Shown here piece after piece: positions 35,414-45,267 of a DNA stretch of 64,000 bases; within the stretch, counting starts at the first letter, position 1, and every line of letters starts with the position of its first letter. Origin of the DNA: Cinnamomum chago. Lineage: Eukaryota > Streptophyta > Magnoliopsida > Laurales > Lauraceae. The stretch lies in the NCBI GenBank assembly GCA_038049695.1, contig CP142458.1, positions 41,385,501-41,449,500 of the forward strand. The letters run 5' to 3'. The notes under the pieces are model-generated. The model was not told where the DNA came from, did not search any database, and saw only the letters and a list, made by a program, of their open reading frames with translations. Position numbers and translations under genes: made by a program.

Positions 35414-35599
35414 GTGCTTCTCTTCTTCTTCTTGCTTCTCCATCTCCAAGCCACACCAATAGTTCATCAATCAAGAAATGGAGACCACCTTCTTCTTCCT
35501 CATCTTGCAAGCTTTCCATTGATACCATTTGTGAAGAGAACCCTCCATTACAAGACTTCCTTTGAGCTTACCTTGTCCATTAGAGGACCTTGCAAGTAA
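35414..35599 (+). other. Possible leader peptide ORF in LTR A (61 aa)
   Basis: This is the first sizeable frame after the TATA box. A very hydrophobic N-terminus (MLLFFFLLLHLQA, signal-peptide-like) leads to a basic C-terminal half, and the stop TAA lies inside the intron donor (GCAAGTAAGT). Versions with the same C-terminal half occur in copies 1 and 2, with different N-terminal extents. If the intron is removed, four residues are added, as in copy 1. Family membership is unknown and translation is unproven; conservation may simply reflect the youth of the copies. Confidence 0.3.
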
Positions 35600-35727
35600 G
35601 TGTTCTTCTTCATCTTCTAGATTTGTAATCTTCTAGCCTTAGAGAAGCTCCACCTTGATTATTGAAAGGTTTCCTTGTCATTGCATTGTTTAACCCATTT
35701 TAGGGTTTGTTTTGGGGGTTTTTGTAG
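35596..35727 (+). other. Putative leader intron, LTR A copy 3 (132 bp)
   Basis: The segment reads CAA|GTAAGTG ... TTTTTGTAG|AGATTG, with strong donor and acceptor and a pyrimidine-rich stretch before the acceptor. Copy 1 has exactly TTGCAA joined to AGATTG with no residual bases. The segment lies in the predicted transcribed part of the LTR. Confidence 0.7.
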
Positions 35728-36209
35728 AGATTGTGGATCTTGAGCTTGAGAGGTGATTAGGAGCTTGATTTTCTTGATTAGAGGCAAAGGCAAGTGGATG
35801 AATGGATTGTTTTGATTATTAACATGTTTTGTGAGAAAAATCTTGTTTCATTAAGGGTTTTGGTGATTTTAGTAGTTGTCTTCACTATGATTAATATTGA
35901 TTTCGAAATGTGCTTATTGATGAGTTATTTCCCTCTTGTTCATGCTTGGAAAATGTATGCATCATATTGTAAAGGTTTCAAATGGTTTCACATGAATGAG
36001 TTTTCTCCACCTTGAGATTTATTGTGAATGGAAAGAATGGAAAGAATGGAAAGGGAGAAACTTGAAATGAGGAGCTCTTTAGCTCATATTAATGTCTTGG
36101 AAAATATGTGTTTAAATCATCTTGATTGTAGTTCTATGTGGTTGTTGAAGTGTTGGAAGGAAAGGAAAAAGGAAGGAAAAATCAGTGTCCTGGACCTGCT
36201 GCACGCCCA

Positions 36210-36300
36210 GGTCCGATCGATCGGACCTACAGGCCGATCAATCGGCCTGTCTTTAACTATAAGGCTTTTTGGGCCGATCGATCAGCCGATCGATCGGACC
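36210..36300. repeat. Palindrome cluster CCGATCGATCGG, LTR A copy 3
   Basis: There are four units: GGTCCGATCGATCGGACC (36210-36227, 18-bp perfect), AGGCCGATCAATCGGCCT, GGCCGATCGATCAG and CCGATCGATCGGACC. The order and spacing match copy 1 in reverse, with a few point changes. Confidence 0.85.
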
Positions 36301-37747
36301 CTGTGCATTTCTGGTGAAATTTGATATTGTTTTTTTTTTTTTGGAAACCTTTGGGCTTTCTATGAGTCCTAGAGGTATATACCTTAGTGTTAAGACCAAT
36401 TGTACCCTAATCTAAGGTCTCTAAGACTAGGGAACTAAAAGAAAGAATGGTGATGATCTAGGCGCTAATTCTCGATTTTAGGTGGGACCTTGGCTACCCT
36501 TTTTGGACTGTTGGACCATGTGTGAGAATGTCTTGAGCCGACACGCCTCACGGTGGGTTCGGTGACATCGAAGTTAATCCATTTCAATCTTGAACGGGAT
36601 GGAACGACGCGATATCTTCTTTATATCTAAACACAAGTCTATTTCCTTGGTTATCGCTAATTCTATTCCTTTCGATGACTAAGTAGGTTGCTCGATGTTT
36701 CCGGATTAATGTCATGCCTAGGATGGACCGTTTATAATCTTGATTCTTGCTATTGTAACATCTAGTACTACCCATAAGCTCATTTTAAGTTTTGAAAGTA
36801 GTAAAAGTGCATAAGGAGCCCGGAATGTCTTCAAACTCAAGGAGTACCAAGTAATTGTTATAATTGACATACGGGACCCCTATTCACTTAAATAGATCTT
36901 GAACCGATATTTTTACCCGAAATTGTTATAGTTCATTGTTTCACCTCTTTTCCCGAGATTTGCATTACATGACTTGTTTTCCCGGAAGCATTGGAGTTAC
37001 TCTAGTAACAGTCATTTGTCCCGAAGTGCATTGCATCACATGATATGACAGTGTGCCCTTGAGCACCCCGTTTTGCCCGTTTAATTATTGTACTTGATTT
37101 ACTTGTTTCCCCAAAAGCATTGAAGTTACACTAGTAACAGTTATTTGTCCCGAATGTATTGCCCGATATGAAGTGACAGTGTGCCCTTGAGCACCCCCGT
37201 TTTACCCGTTTATTTACTGTACTTGATTTACTTGCATATGTCTCGATTGGTTTTGACCTATGTGTTAGGGATTTTGTAATTTGCAATTTGGTGGATGCAT
37301 TTGCACTTTAGCATCATTTGAATTCACACACTAGCATTGTTTTTAGAAACCTTGAAATCTAGTTTTATTCATGCATAGCTTTTAAGATTTGGAAAAGCTT
37401 TTGTTTTATGCATGGTTTGGTTTTAAACTTGGATGCATTAGTTTTGAAACCCAAACTCTTTTGAAAACCTATTTCCTTGTGCATTATATTTGGAAAATCA
37501 TCTTGACAATTTAGGTTTGAACTTTGCATACATTCATCCCTTCATAATCAAATGTGTATGCATTGTTTTTGAAAAAGGAGTTTTTAGAAAATCAAGCTAG
37601 CCTTTGGTTTTAAAGTTTTGAATCTTTTTAGGCTTTGTGTGTTTCATGTTTTTATACTTCTTTGAATGATTTAAAACATGTGAAAAAGCTTGATTTTAAT
37701 GGCCCAAAAGATCCCCAAAGAAAATCTTCAAAAACCCAATAAATGGG

Positions 37748-37928
37748 AATTTCTGGACAGGCCCGGTCAACCGGCCAAGAGGCCCGGTCAACCGGCCAGA
37801 CTGCCGGTTAACCGGGTTTCTGAAGCTCAAACGGGCATTTTTATGACCGTTGTGTTTGGCCGATCAACCTGCCTGTCATGGCCGGTCAACCGGGGATATA
37901 GCCGTTGGGCTGTTTTGGGGATATAAAT
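37748..37928 (+). promoter_or_regulatory. LTR 1 promoter: CCGGTCAACCGG units and TATA box
   Basis: CCCGGTCAACCGGCC occurs twice, followed by CCGGTTAACCGG (perfect palindrome), GGCCGATCAACC and GGCCGGTCAACCGG. Then come GCCGTTGGGC and TATAAAT (37922-37928). LTR 2 is the same. LTR 3 has one additional CCGGTCAACCGG unit (22 bp inserted near 49771) and minor changes. Architecture matches the promoter at 15362-15539, though the palindrome sequence differs. Confidence 0.6.
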
Positions 37929-38722
37929 GAGTTCTTTCCTTTGTCTTTGGTTGGAGATTTTAAAACCTTCTTTGAGGAGCTTTGAGAGAAGACAAAGGGG
38001 ATGATCTAAGAGACATCAAGGGGTCATTAAGTAAAGCTTAAGCTTGGATCAACTAAGTTAAATCTCCAAGTAAGTTTTACTTTTAATTAATCATTTGTTA
38101 TGTGCTTTATTTGAATCTTTGGAAAATGATTTCAAGCATGATAACAATGATGTGTTGAATCCTTTCTTCCTTTCATCTTTGATATTCAAGATTGGATTCA
38201 TCACTTTGATTTCAACCCAAGTTTTGTTTTAAACTTTCTTAATCATGCTTAGCCAAAGTCTTTGATTTCCTTTAATGCATGATTCTTTGTCTTGGTTGAA
38301 ACTTGCTTGTTGTTTTCATTCATTTAAACATTAGTAAAATCTATTTGTTTTTGAAAGCAACATGCACATGCATCACATGTTCTAAATTAGTCATTTTCAT
38401 ACAACTTGTTAGTCCTTGATTTTCATGTCATAAACAAGTTGAATTTCATACATGTGATTTGCATAAGACTTCAATCAAATCTTTTATGAGCTTTAAACTT
38501 TGAAATGCCTTGAGCATACATTTGAATAAGCCTTATTTTTAAACTTGATTGAAGTCATCACACACACACATCATGAGCATACACTTTTGCATACATAGAG
38601 TGTTTGTGTGAGTTTGTATTACACTTTCATATCCGCCTATTTAAGAGGCAATTTCATTGAGCTAAAATTGTAATCTCTTAGAGTGTTGAGTAAACACTTT
38701 CTTTGAGAAATCTTGAATTGTG

Positions 38723-38890
38723 TAAGGTTATTGCTTAGCCTAAGAAAAGCATCTTGTAAGGTTATTGCTTAGCCTAAGAAAAGCATTTTGTAAAGGTTAT
38801 TGCTTAGCCTAGAAAAGCACATTGTAAGGTTGTTGTTGAGCCTAGAAAAACAACTTTGTAAGGGTTATTGCTTAGCCTTTGAAAAAGCAT
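38723..38890 (+). repeat. Tandem small hairpins with covarying stems in LTR R-U5
   Basis: Five units of about 34 bp carry the constant loop text AGCCTAAGAA or AGCCTAGAAA. Four have stem TGCTT/AAGCA (38732-38751 and following), and one has GTTGTT/AACAAC (38832-38854). The related LTR at 14995 has one unit with GATGTT/AACATC around 16861-16882. The block is downstream of the TATA box, so it would be in the RNA leader. LTR 3 has one unit fewer (35-bp deletion). Confidence 0.7.
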
Positions 38891-39272
38891 ACATAGTGGA
38901 AATCCGGTGGGGTGATTGGATTCACAAGCCGGTAGTGGACGTAGGCACTGAGGCCGAACCACTATAAACATTGGTGTTGTGGTGCTTGCTTTTGTGGTGA
39001 TTGTTTATTTTAGCTTCCGCATATTGTATGGTTAATCATCACATGTGACTAGTTTTTGTTAAGAATTTAAAATTGGTCTAAATTGGTCATAGTTGTAGCA
39101 AACCCTATTCACCCCCCCCCCCCCCCCCTCTAGGGTTAGGATCCTCGTGGACTTTCAATTGGTATCAGAGCCAAGTGCTCTATCCCTTAGGATCAAGTGT
39201 TTGGAACTCTTGATTAGGTGTAAAAACCTAGAGTTAAAATCCTAGAGTTGTGCTTATTTGAAAATCATTAGA

Positions 39273-40847
39273 ATGGACTCCACTATGCTAGACTTTTTAG
39301 ATTCTTCTAGACCCCTCATTCTTCCTTCTCTTGGAGATTCAAACCCTCACTTAAATGAATATCAATTTGACTCTAAAGAGGAAGAAAATGAGTATGATGA
39401 AGATGAACTTCAACAAGCCTATAATGAATTATATACATTATCTTCAAAGCTTGATAAGAGAAATAAAAGTCTAAAAGAAGAATCAAATAGACTAAACAAA
39501 GAGCTAGACTCTTCTAAAGATGAACTTAGAGAGAAAGAAGAAGTAATAAAATGTCTAGACTCTAAGTTCATGATCTCTTTAAATAACCTATCCAACATTC
39601 AAGATGAACTAAAAGAATTAAAGATGGGTTATGAAAATGTCAATAAGGAAAATCTAAAACTAAGAGATAAATTACAAAGGCAAGGTAAAGACTCTAACAA
39701 TCTTGAATCTAAATTGACTATCTCTAAAGAAAATTTATCAAATGCTCAAGATGAATTAAATAAGACTAAGATAAATTGTGATGAGCTTAAAAAGGAAAAT
39801 TGTAACCTAAGAGATACAATTAAAAGACAAGATGAAAACATTAACTATTTAAAATCCAAGTTGACAATTTCAAATGAAAATTTGTCTAATGCACAAAGTA
39901 ATTCAAAAACTTTAGAACTTGGATCTAATGCTGTTAATGAGCTTAATTCTAAGTTAAAACTTGCCTATGAAGAGCTAAACAATTATAAGGAAATTGAAAA
40001 TGAACTTTCAAAAGTCAAACATGAAAATTCAATCCTTATAACCAAAGTCACTCAACTTGAAAACTATAAACAAAAGTATGAGTGCAAGGTTACCCAAAGT
40101 GAAGATAGACTTGAAAAATTATTTAAAATGGGTAAACCTCATGGAGATAGGACGGGTATTGGATTCAATAGGAATATGTCTTATGACCCTAAATTCACCA
40201 ACACTTTTGTGAAAGGTGAGTCCTCTTTCTCTAGCACTCTTCCTCCCTTGCCCAAATCAAAATGTAATTATTGTGGCATTGAAGGGCATTTTACATTTGA
40301 GTGCAAACTAAGGAAAAGAAGCTATGTGTCTAAACCCATCTTTGAACTCAAGAAGGGAGAATCTAAATCTATGAAGGGTAAGACACTTAAAAACAAAGAA
40401 GACTCCAAAAAGACTAAACAAGTTAAACCAATTAACAAGGAGTCTCCTAAGATAGATTCTAAAAAGCTTAAACAAGTTAAAACAAGCTTGAAAGAATCTA
40501 AGAACAAAAAGCTTCTCAACCTATCTCCCTTATATGAACCCATGAAAGAACTTTTGAAGAAAGTTGCTAAGTTAAATCTAAATTTCAAAAGTCAAGTAAA
40601 GGGAGAAAATAAGAAGAAAAGAAAAGTGAAGCAATCCCCTAAGAAACAAACTCACCAACATCAAAAGACTAATCACCATTCCAAGCCAAATTTAGTAAAA
40701 TCTAAATATCATGGTGATAAGTTCAAATTGAAAATTTATCAAGTTAAATCTCCTATAGTTGGTGAGAAGTCCAAAATAGACCTCAAAGTTCAACCCTCCC
40801 AAGACCTTAGGTGGATTCCCAAAGTTATCTACTTAGACAAACCTTAG
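39273..40847 (+). CDS. Gag-like coiled-coil zinc-knuckle protein, copy 1 (524 aa)
   Basis: The frame opens at 39258, but the Met at 39273 (MDSTMLDFLDSSRPLILPS) looks the better start. Order: acidic N-terminus; long coiled coil to about residue 285 with degenerate internal repeats (LTISKENLSNAQDEL and LTISNENLSNAQ); a short conserved stretch (GKPHGDRTGIGFNRN) typical of the region before a Copia zinc knuckle; one CCHC knuckle (CNYCGIEGHFTFEC); and a very Lys-rich C-terminal tail. The N-terminal capsid domain and all pol domains are absent. It lies about 115 bp after the primer site. It probably binds element RNA and self-associates through the coiled coil; that is inference. It is identical in sequence to the second copy at 45268. 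Confidence 0.75.
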   Translation: MDSTMLDFLDSSRPLILPSLGDSNPHLNEYQFDSKEEENEYDEDELQQAYNELYTLSSKLDKRNKSLKEESNRLNKELDSSKDELREKEEVIKCLDSKFMISLNNLSNIQDELKELKMGYENVNKENLKLRDKLQRQGKDSNNLESKLTISKENLSNAQDELNKTKINCDELKKENCNLRDTIKRQDENINYLKSKLTISNENLSNAQSNSKTLELGSNAVNELNSKLKLAYEELNNYKEIENELSKVKHENSILITKVTQLENYKQKYECKVTQSEDRLEKLFKMGKPHGDRTGIGFNRNMSYDPKFTNTFVKGESSFSSTLPPLPKSKCNYCGIEGHFTFECKLRKRSYVSKPIFELKKGESKSMKGKTLKNKEDSKKTKQVKPINKESPKIDSKKLKQVKTSLKESKNKKLLNLSPLYEPMKELLKKVAKLNLNFKSQVKGENKKKRKVKQSPKKQTHQHQKTNHHSKPNLVKSKYHGDKFKLKIYQVKSPIVGEKSKIDLKVQPSQDLRWIPKVIYLDKP

Positions 40848-40863
40848 GGTCTTGAACTTTCAT

Positions 40864-42640
40864 TGACCAACCTATTCTTTTTAAGTTAAATCACTTTGTT
40901 GGTCATGATTGCTTTGCATTTTTGTTCTTTCTTAGTTACATTTCATAAAATGCATTGTTTCTTTATGATCAATTGATTTTGTTTTCATACACCATTCTAA
41001 GTTACACCTCATGGTTTTCAAAATCTTTTGATTATAATTTCATCATGTTTGATTTGCTTTTTGCACTCATATGTCTTGCATTGCATTTCATTACATGACT
41101 AATTGATTGTGTTTTTAAAAGCTTTCATAGCTAATTTATTCATGATCAATTGTTGTTGAATCATTTGTGTATATGTCATAGTAAGATTATTTGAACAAAT
41201 GATTTGAATCAATTCAAGTTTTTCCATGGATTCCTAAGTTATACTTTAATATGGAAAATCATTGTTTTGAAAATTCAACTTGTATGTGTTTCAATTAAGT
41301 TATATCTTTTAATATACATGTTGAAAATTGTTCTTCAAAGCCATTCTTTTATGCTCATTGTTGGATTTTGTTTATTGAAATGATTTGAAGATTGTTTAAT
41401 GGAAATGCTTTTTAACATCATTAGTTATAATCTTCTAAGCATGTTCCATGTTATCATTTCCTTTTCTTTTGGTTTCATTATCTTAGAATTGGAAATGTAT
41501 GTTGTTTGCATCTTTGCTTATTTAGTTATTCTTTTTATATGCAAATGACTATTGGTTCCATGTATGGTTGTGATCTTAGTTATACTTGTAGAAACCATAC
41601 TAGAACCCAAATCCATCCTCTATGCCTTATGGTTATTTCTTTTTGGATGGTTATGATGTTGATTCATGTATACCTTCTTAATGTTGTCATCTTTGTACAT
41701 GTTTCAACTTCATAATAGTGTTCTTGATCATATGAACCCCTTTGAAATCCATTTCTTGTATTTCATAGTTATAACTCTTGTTTGATGGATATCTTAGTGT
41801 TGAATTCATATGATCTAGACACTTTGGAAATTGCATGCATTTCAAAGTCATATCCTTTTACATTGCAATTTACCTTGTTCATCACTATGCTCTATAGTTA
41901 TATCTATATAAGTGATGAATATGCATTTATGATGCTTGATGGAGTTTGCCACATTCTTGCTCTTTATCATGTTATCAAATTCAATTGGTTTCTATTGGTA
42001 TAATTTTTGATTGATTTGATTTCTTGAGAATGTGATAAACCTTGTGTGCATTGGATTGAACTTGATAAGTAATATGATTGTTCCATATCACACACCATTA
42101 GCATCATAATGTTCATGTTGCCACCTCTTTTGCTCATATAGGTATATCTCATGACCACCATGTTTATGTGTTCATAATATTGGTTGGTTATTAGTTGAGG
42201 TTGGCTTCATGCTTGAATTTCATTTCACTCATTCATGCACTTTAATAGTCATATTTATTGATTGAATGAAATGAGTTCAAAACTTACATAGCATATGATT
42301 TTCATAAGTTATATTGATTGATGCTATGTTTGAGTAAACCCCATATCATCGATAGCTCTAATTTGGATTTCTCATAATAGTTATACTTTTAAATCCATTT
42401 TAGAGTGATTGAGTTTATAGTCACATCCTTTAATCTCAATTGATATGTTTATTTCAATTGGTATCCATGATCGTTTCTCCCATTAGACCTTGCTCTCTTT
42501 TGGTAATTTGATCATATGAGCCCTATAGTTAAATGAATCTAATCCTTTCCTTGAAGTTGACCCTCACTTGGTTAAACCATCTACTTCTTGAATCTAATAG
42601 TTATATCTTGTCAAAAGCTTGACAAAAGAAGAGAATGGAT
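40864..42640 (+). repeat. Array of about 20 covarying hairpins, tandem unit 1
   Basis: Inverted repeats with 20-32 nt loops occur about every 75-80 bp. Examples: TGACCAAC/GTTGGTCA (40864/40898), GCATTTT/AAAATGC (40916/40947), AATCATTTGT/ACAAATGATT (41159/41195), TTTTCCAT/ATGGAAAA (41220/41251), TTCAACTTGTAT/ATACATGTTGAA (41274/41314), AAATTGCA/TGCAATTT (41828/41864), TTCATCACT/AGTGATGAA (41878/41911), ACATAGCAT/ATGCTATGT (42286/42321) and CTCTAATTTGGATTT/AAATCCATTTTAGAG (42356/42391). Loops repeatedly carry AGTTATATCT, AGTTATACTT, AGTCATATCC or similar in the same orientation. No ORF spans the region. Confidence 0.8.
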
Positions 42641-42830
42641 TGAGGGGAGTGTAAACCTTCATAGGAAGAATTAGTTTTGATCAAATTCACCCTTGGATTG
42701 CCTTTGAGCCCTTAGAGATAACTTTCATGCATGATAGCCTGTTATGAATTTCATTTTCAATTCCATTTGTTAACAGGTGCTACTAAAGGTATTTTCCTTA
42801 TTTCATGTGTGTAGGTTCCTTTGCAATTTA

Positions 42831-43261
42831 ATGTCAAAGGGGGAGAGAGTTTAAGTACTCAAAGATCTCCTACTCATCAAAGGGGGAGAGAGTTCGAGAG
42901 TTCAAGTACTCGAAGATCTCCTATCCATAAAAGGGGGAGAGTTGTCCAAGCTTCCAAAGGGGAGAGAATGCATACCTTGCCAAAGGAAGAAAGAGGCATG
43001 GTCAAAGGGGGAGAGCAAATAGAAGAAAGAAAGCTTGGAGCTAAAAGAGATGCTTGGCTAAAGAGAGGAAGATGGAAAGAAAGCTTGAAGAATGATCAAG
43101 CTCCAAGCATCAAGAAGATTGAAGAAAAGAGCCCAAGAGCCCAAGCTAAGAGAAGAAGCATCCAAGAAGATTTCAAGACTTGTCCAGCTTAGGGGGAGCT
43201 GAAGACTAAGTGTGAAATGTCAATGATGAGTAAGTTGCCATCAAATTGCAAAGGGGGAGAT
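42831..43261 (+). repeat. Multiple polypurine tracts before LTR 2
   Basis: AAAGGGGGAGAG or near copies occur at about 42836, 42878, 42930, 42957 and 42999. The true polypurine tract AAAGGGGGAGAT at about 43250-43261 directly abuts LTR 2. A 123-codon frame covers the block (42821-43192), but its Arg/Ser-rich composition simply follows the purine repeats. A short repeated text TCAAGTACTCGAAGATCTCC also occurs within it. Confidence 0.65.
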
Positions 43262-45152
43262 TGTTAGGGATTTTGTAATTTGCAATTTGGTGGATGCATT
43301 TGCACTTTAGCATCATTTGAATTCACACACTAGCATTGTTTTTAGAAACCTTGAAATCTAGTTTTATTCATGCATAGCTTTTAAGATTTGGAAAAGCTTT
43401 TGTTTTATGCATGGTTTGGTTTTAAACTTGGATGCATTAGTTTTGAAACCCAAACTCTTTTGAAAACCTATTTCCTTGTGCATTATATTTGGAAAATCAT
43501 CTTGACAATTTAGGTTTGAACTTTGCATACATTCATCCCTTCATAATCAAATGTGTATGCATTGTTTTTGAAAAAGGAGTTTTTAGAAAATCAAGCTAGC
43601 CTTTGGTTTTAAAGTTTTGAATCTTTTTAGGCTTTGTGTGTTTCATGTTTTTATACTTCTTTGAATGATTTAAAACATGTGAAAAAGCTTGATTTTAATG
43701 GCCCAAAAGATCCCCAAAGAAAATCTTCAAAAACCCAATAAATGGGAATTTCTGGACAGGCCCGGTCAACCGGCCAAGAGGCCCGGTCAACCGGCCAGAC
43801 TGCCGGTTAACCGGGTTTCTGAAGCTCAAACGGGCATTTTTATGACCGTTGTGTTTGGCCGATCAACCTGCCTGTCATGGCCGGTCAACCGGGGATATAG
43901 CCGTTGGGCTGTTTTGGGGATATAAATGAGTTCTTTCCTTTGTCTTTGGTTGGAGATTTTAAAACCTTCTTTGAGGAGCTTTGAGAGAAGACAAAGGGGA
44001 TGATCTAAGAGACATCAAGGGGTCATTAAGTAAAGCTTAAGCTTGGATCAACTAAGTTAAATCTCCAAGTAAGTTTTACTTTTAATTAATCATTTGTTAT
44101 GTGCTTTATTTGAATCTTTGGAAAATGATTTCAAGCATGATAACAATGATGTGTTGAATCCTTTCTTCCTTTCATCTTTGATATTCAAGATTGGATTCAT
44201 CACTTTGATTTCAACCCAAGTTTTGTTTTAAACTTTCTTAATCATGCTTAGCCAAAGTCTTTGATTTCCTTTAATGCATGATTCTTTGTCTTGGTTGAAA
44301 CTTGCTTGTTGTTTTCATTCATTTAAACATTAGTAAAATCTATTTGTTTTTGAAAGCAACATGCACATGCATCACATGTTCTAAATTAGTCATTTTCATA
44401 CAACTTGTTAGTCCTTGATTTTCATGTCATAAACAAGTTGAATTTCATACATGTGATTTGCATAAGACTTCAATCAAATCTTTTATGAGCTTTAAACTTT
44501 GAAATGCCTTGAGCATACATTTGAATAAGCCTTATTTTTAAACTTGATTGAAGTCATCACACACACACATCATGAGCATACACTTTTGCATACATAGAGT
44601 GTTTGTGTGAGTTTGTATTACACTTTCATATCCGCCTATTTAAGAGGCAATTTCATTGAGCTAAAATTGTAATCTCTTAGAGTGTTGAGTAAACACTTTC
44701 TTTGAGAAATCTTGAATTGTGTAAGGTTATTGCTTAGCCTAAGAAAAGCATCTTGTAAGGTTATTGCTTAGCCTAAGAAAAGCATTTTGTAAAGGTTATT
44801 GCTTAGCCTAGAAAAGCACATTGTAAGGTTGTTGTTGAGCCTAGAAAAACAACTTTGTAAGGGTTATTGCTTAGCCTTTGAAAAAGCATACATAGTGGAA
44901 ATCCGGTGGGGTGATTGGATTCACAAGCCGGTAGTGGACGTAGGCATTGAGGCCGAACCACTATAAACATTGGTGTTGTGGTGCTTGCTTTTGTGGTGAT
45001 TGTTTATTTTAGCTTCCGCATATTGTATGGTTAATCATCACATGTGACTAGTTTTTGTTAAGAATTTAAAATTGGTCTAAATTGGTCATAGTTGTAGCAA
45101 ACCCTATTCACCCCCCCCCCCCCTCTAGGGTTAGGATCCTCGTGGACTTTCA
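43262..45152 (+). repeat. LTR 2 (shared middle LTR), 1891 bp
   Basis: It begins immediately after a polypurine tract and ends immediately before a primer site, so it serves as 3' LTR of unit 1 and 5' LTR of unit 2. It has LTR 1-type palindrome number and small-hairpin number, a 13-C run, and T at the position where LTR 1 has C. Confidence 0.92.
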
Positions 45153-45267
45153 ATTGGTATCAGAGCCAAGTGCTCTATCCCTTAGGATCAAGTGTTTGGA
45201 ACTCTTGATTAGGTGTAAAAACCTAGAGTTAAAATCCTAGAGTTGTGCTTATTTGAAAATCATTAGA

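Larger units (their letters stand above)
37263..39157 (+). repeat. LTR 1 of tandem element, 1895 bp
   Basis: It starts TGTTAGGGATTTTG and ends CGTGGACTTTCA, with TGGTATCAGAGCC following two bases later. It contains palindromes plus TATA box (37748-37928), a tandem small-hairpin block (38723-38890) and a run of 17 C at the 3' end. It differs from LTR 2 by one substitution (C at 38947) and by C-run length. Confidence 0.92.

Noticed and set aside
39111-39129. C17 run near LTR 3' end as a functional i-motif/G-quadruplex
   Set aside because: Length varies 17, 13 and 8 among the three LTRs, typical of slippage or sequencing error; a C-run at this place is common in such LTRs.
40864-42640. CRISPR-like array (regular short repeats)
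   Set aside because: Eukaryotic retroelement context; repeats are inverted within each unit, there are no identical direct repeats and no spacers.
42821-43192. 123-codon ORF before the polypurine tract
   Set aside because: Composition follows the repeated purine tracts; no domain, and the related element at 29598-29790 does not keep the frame.
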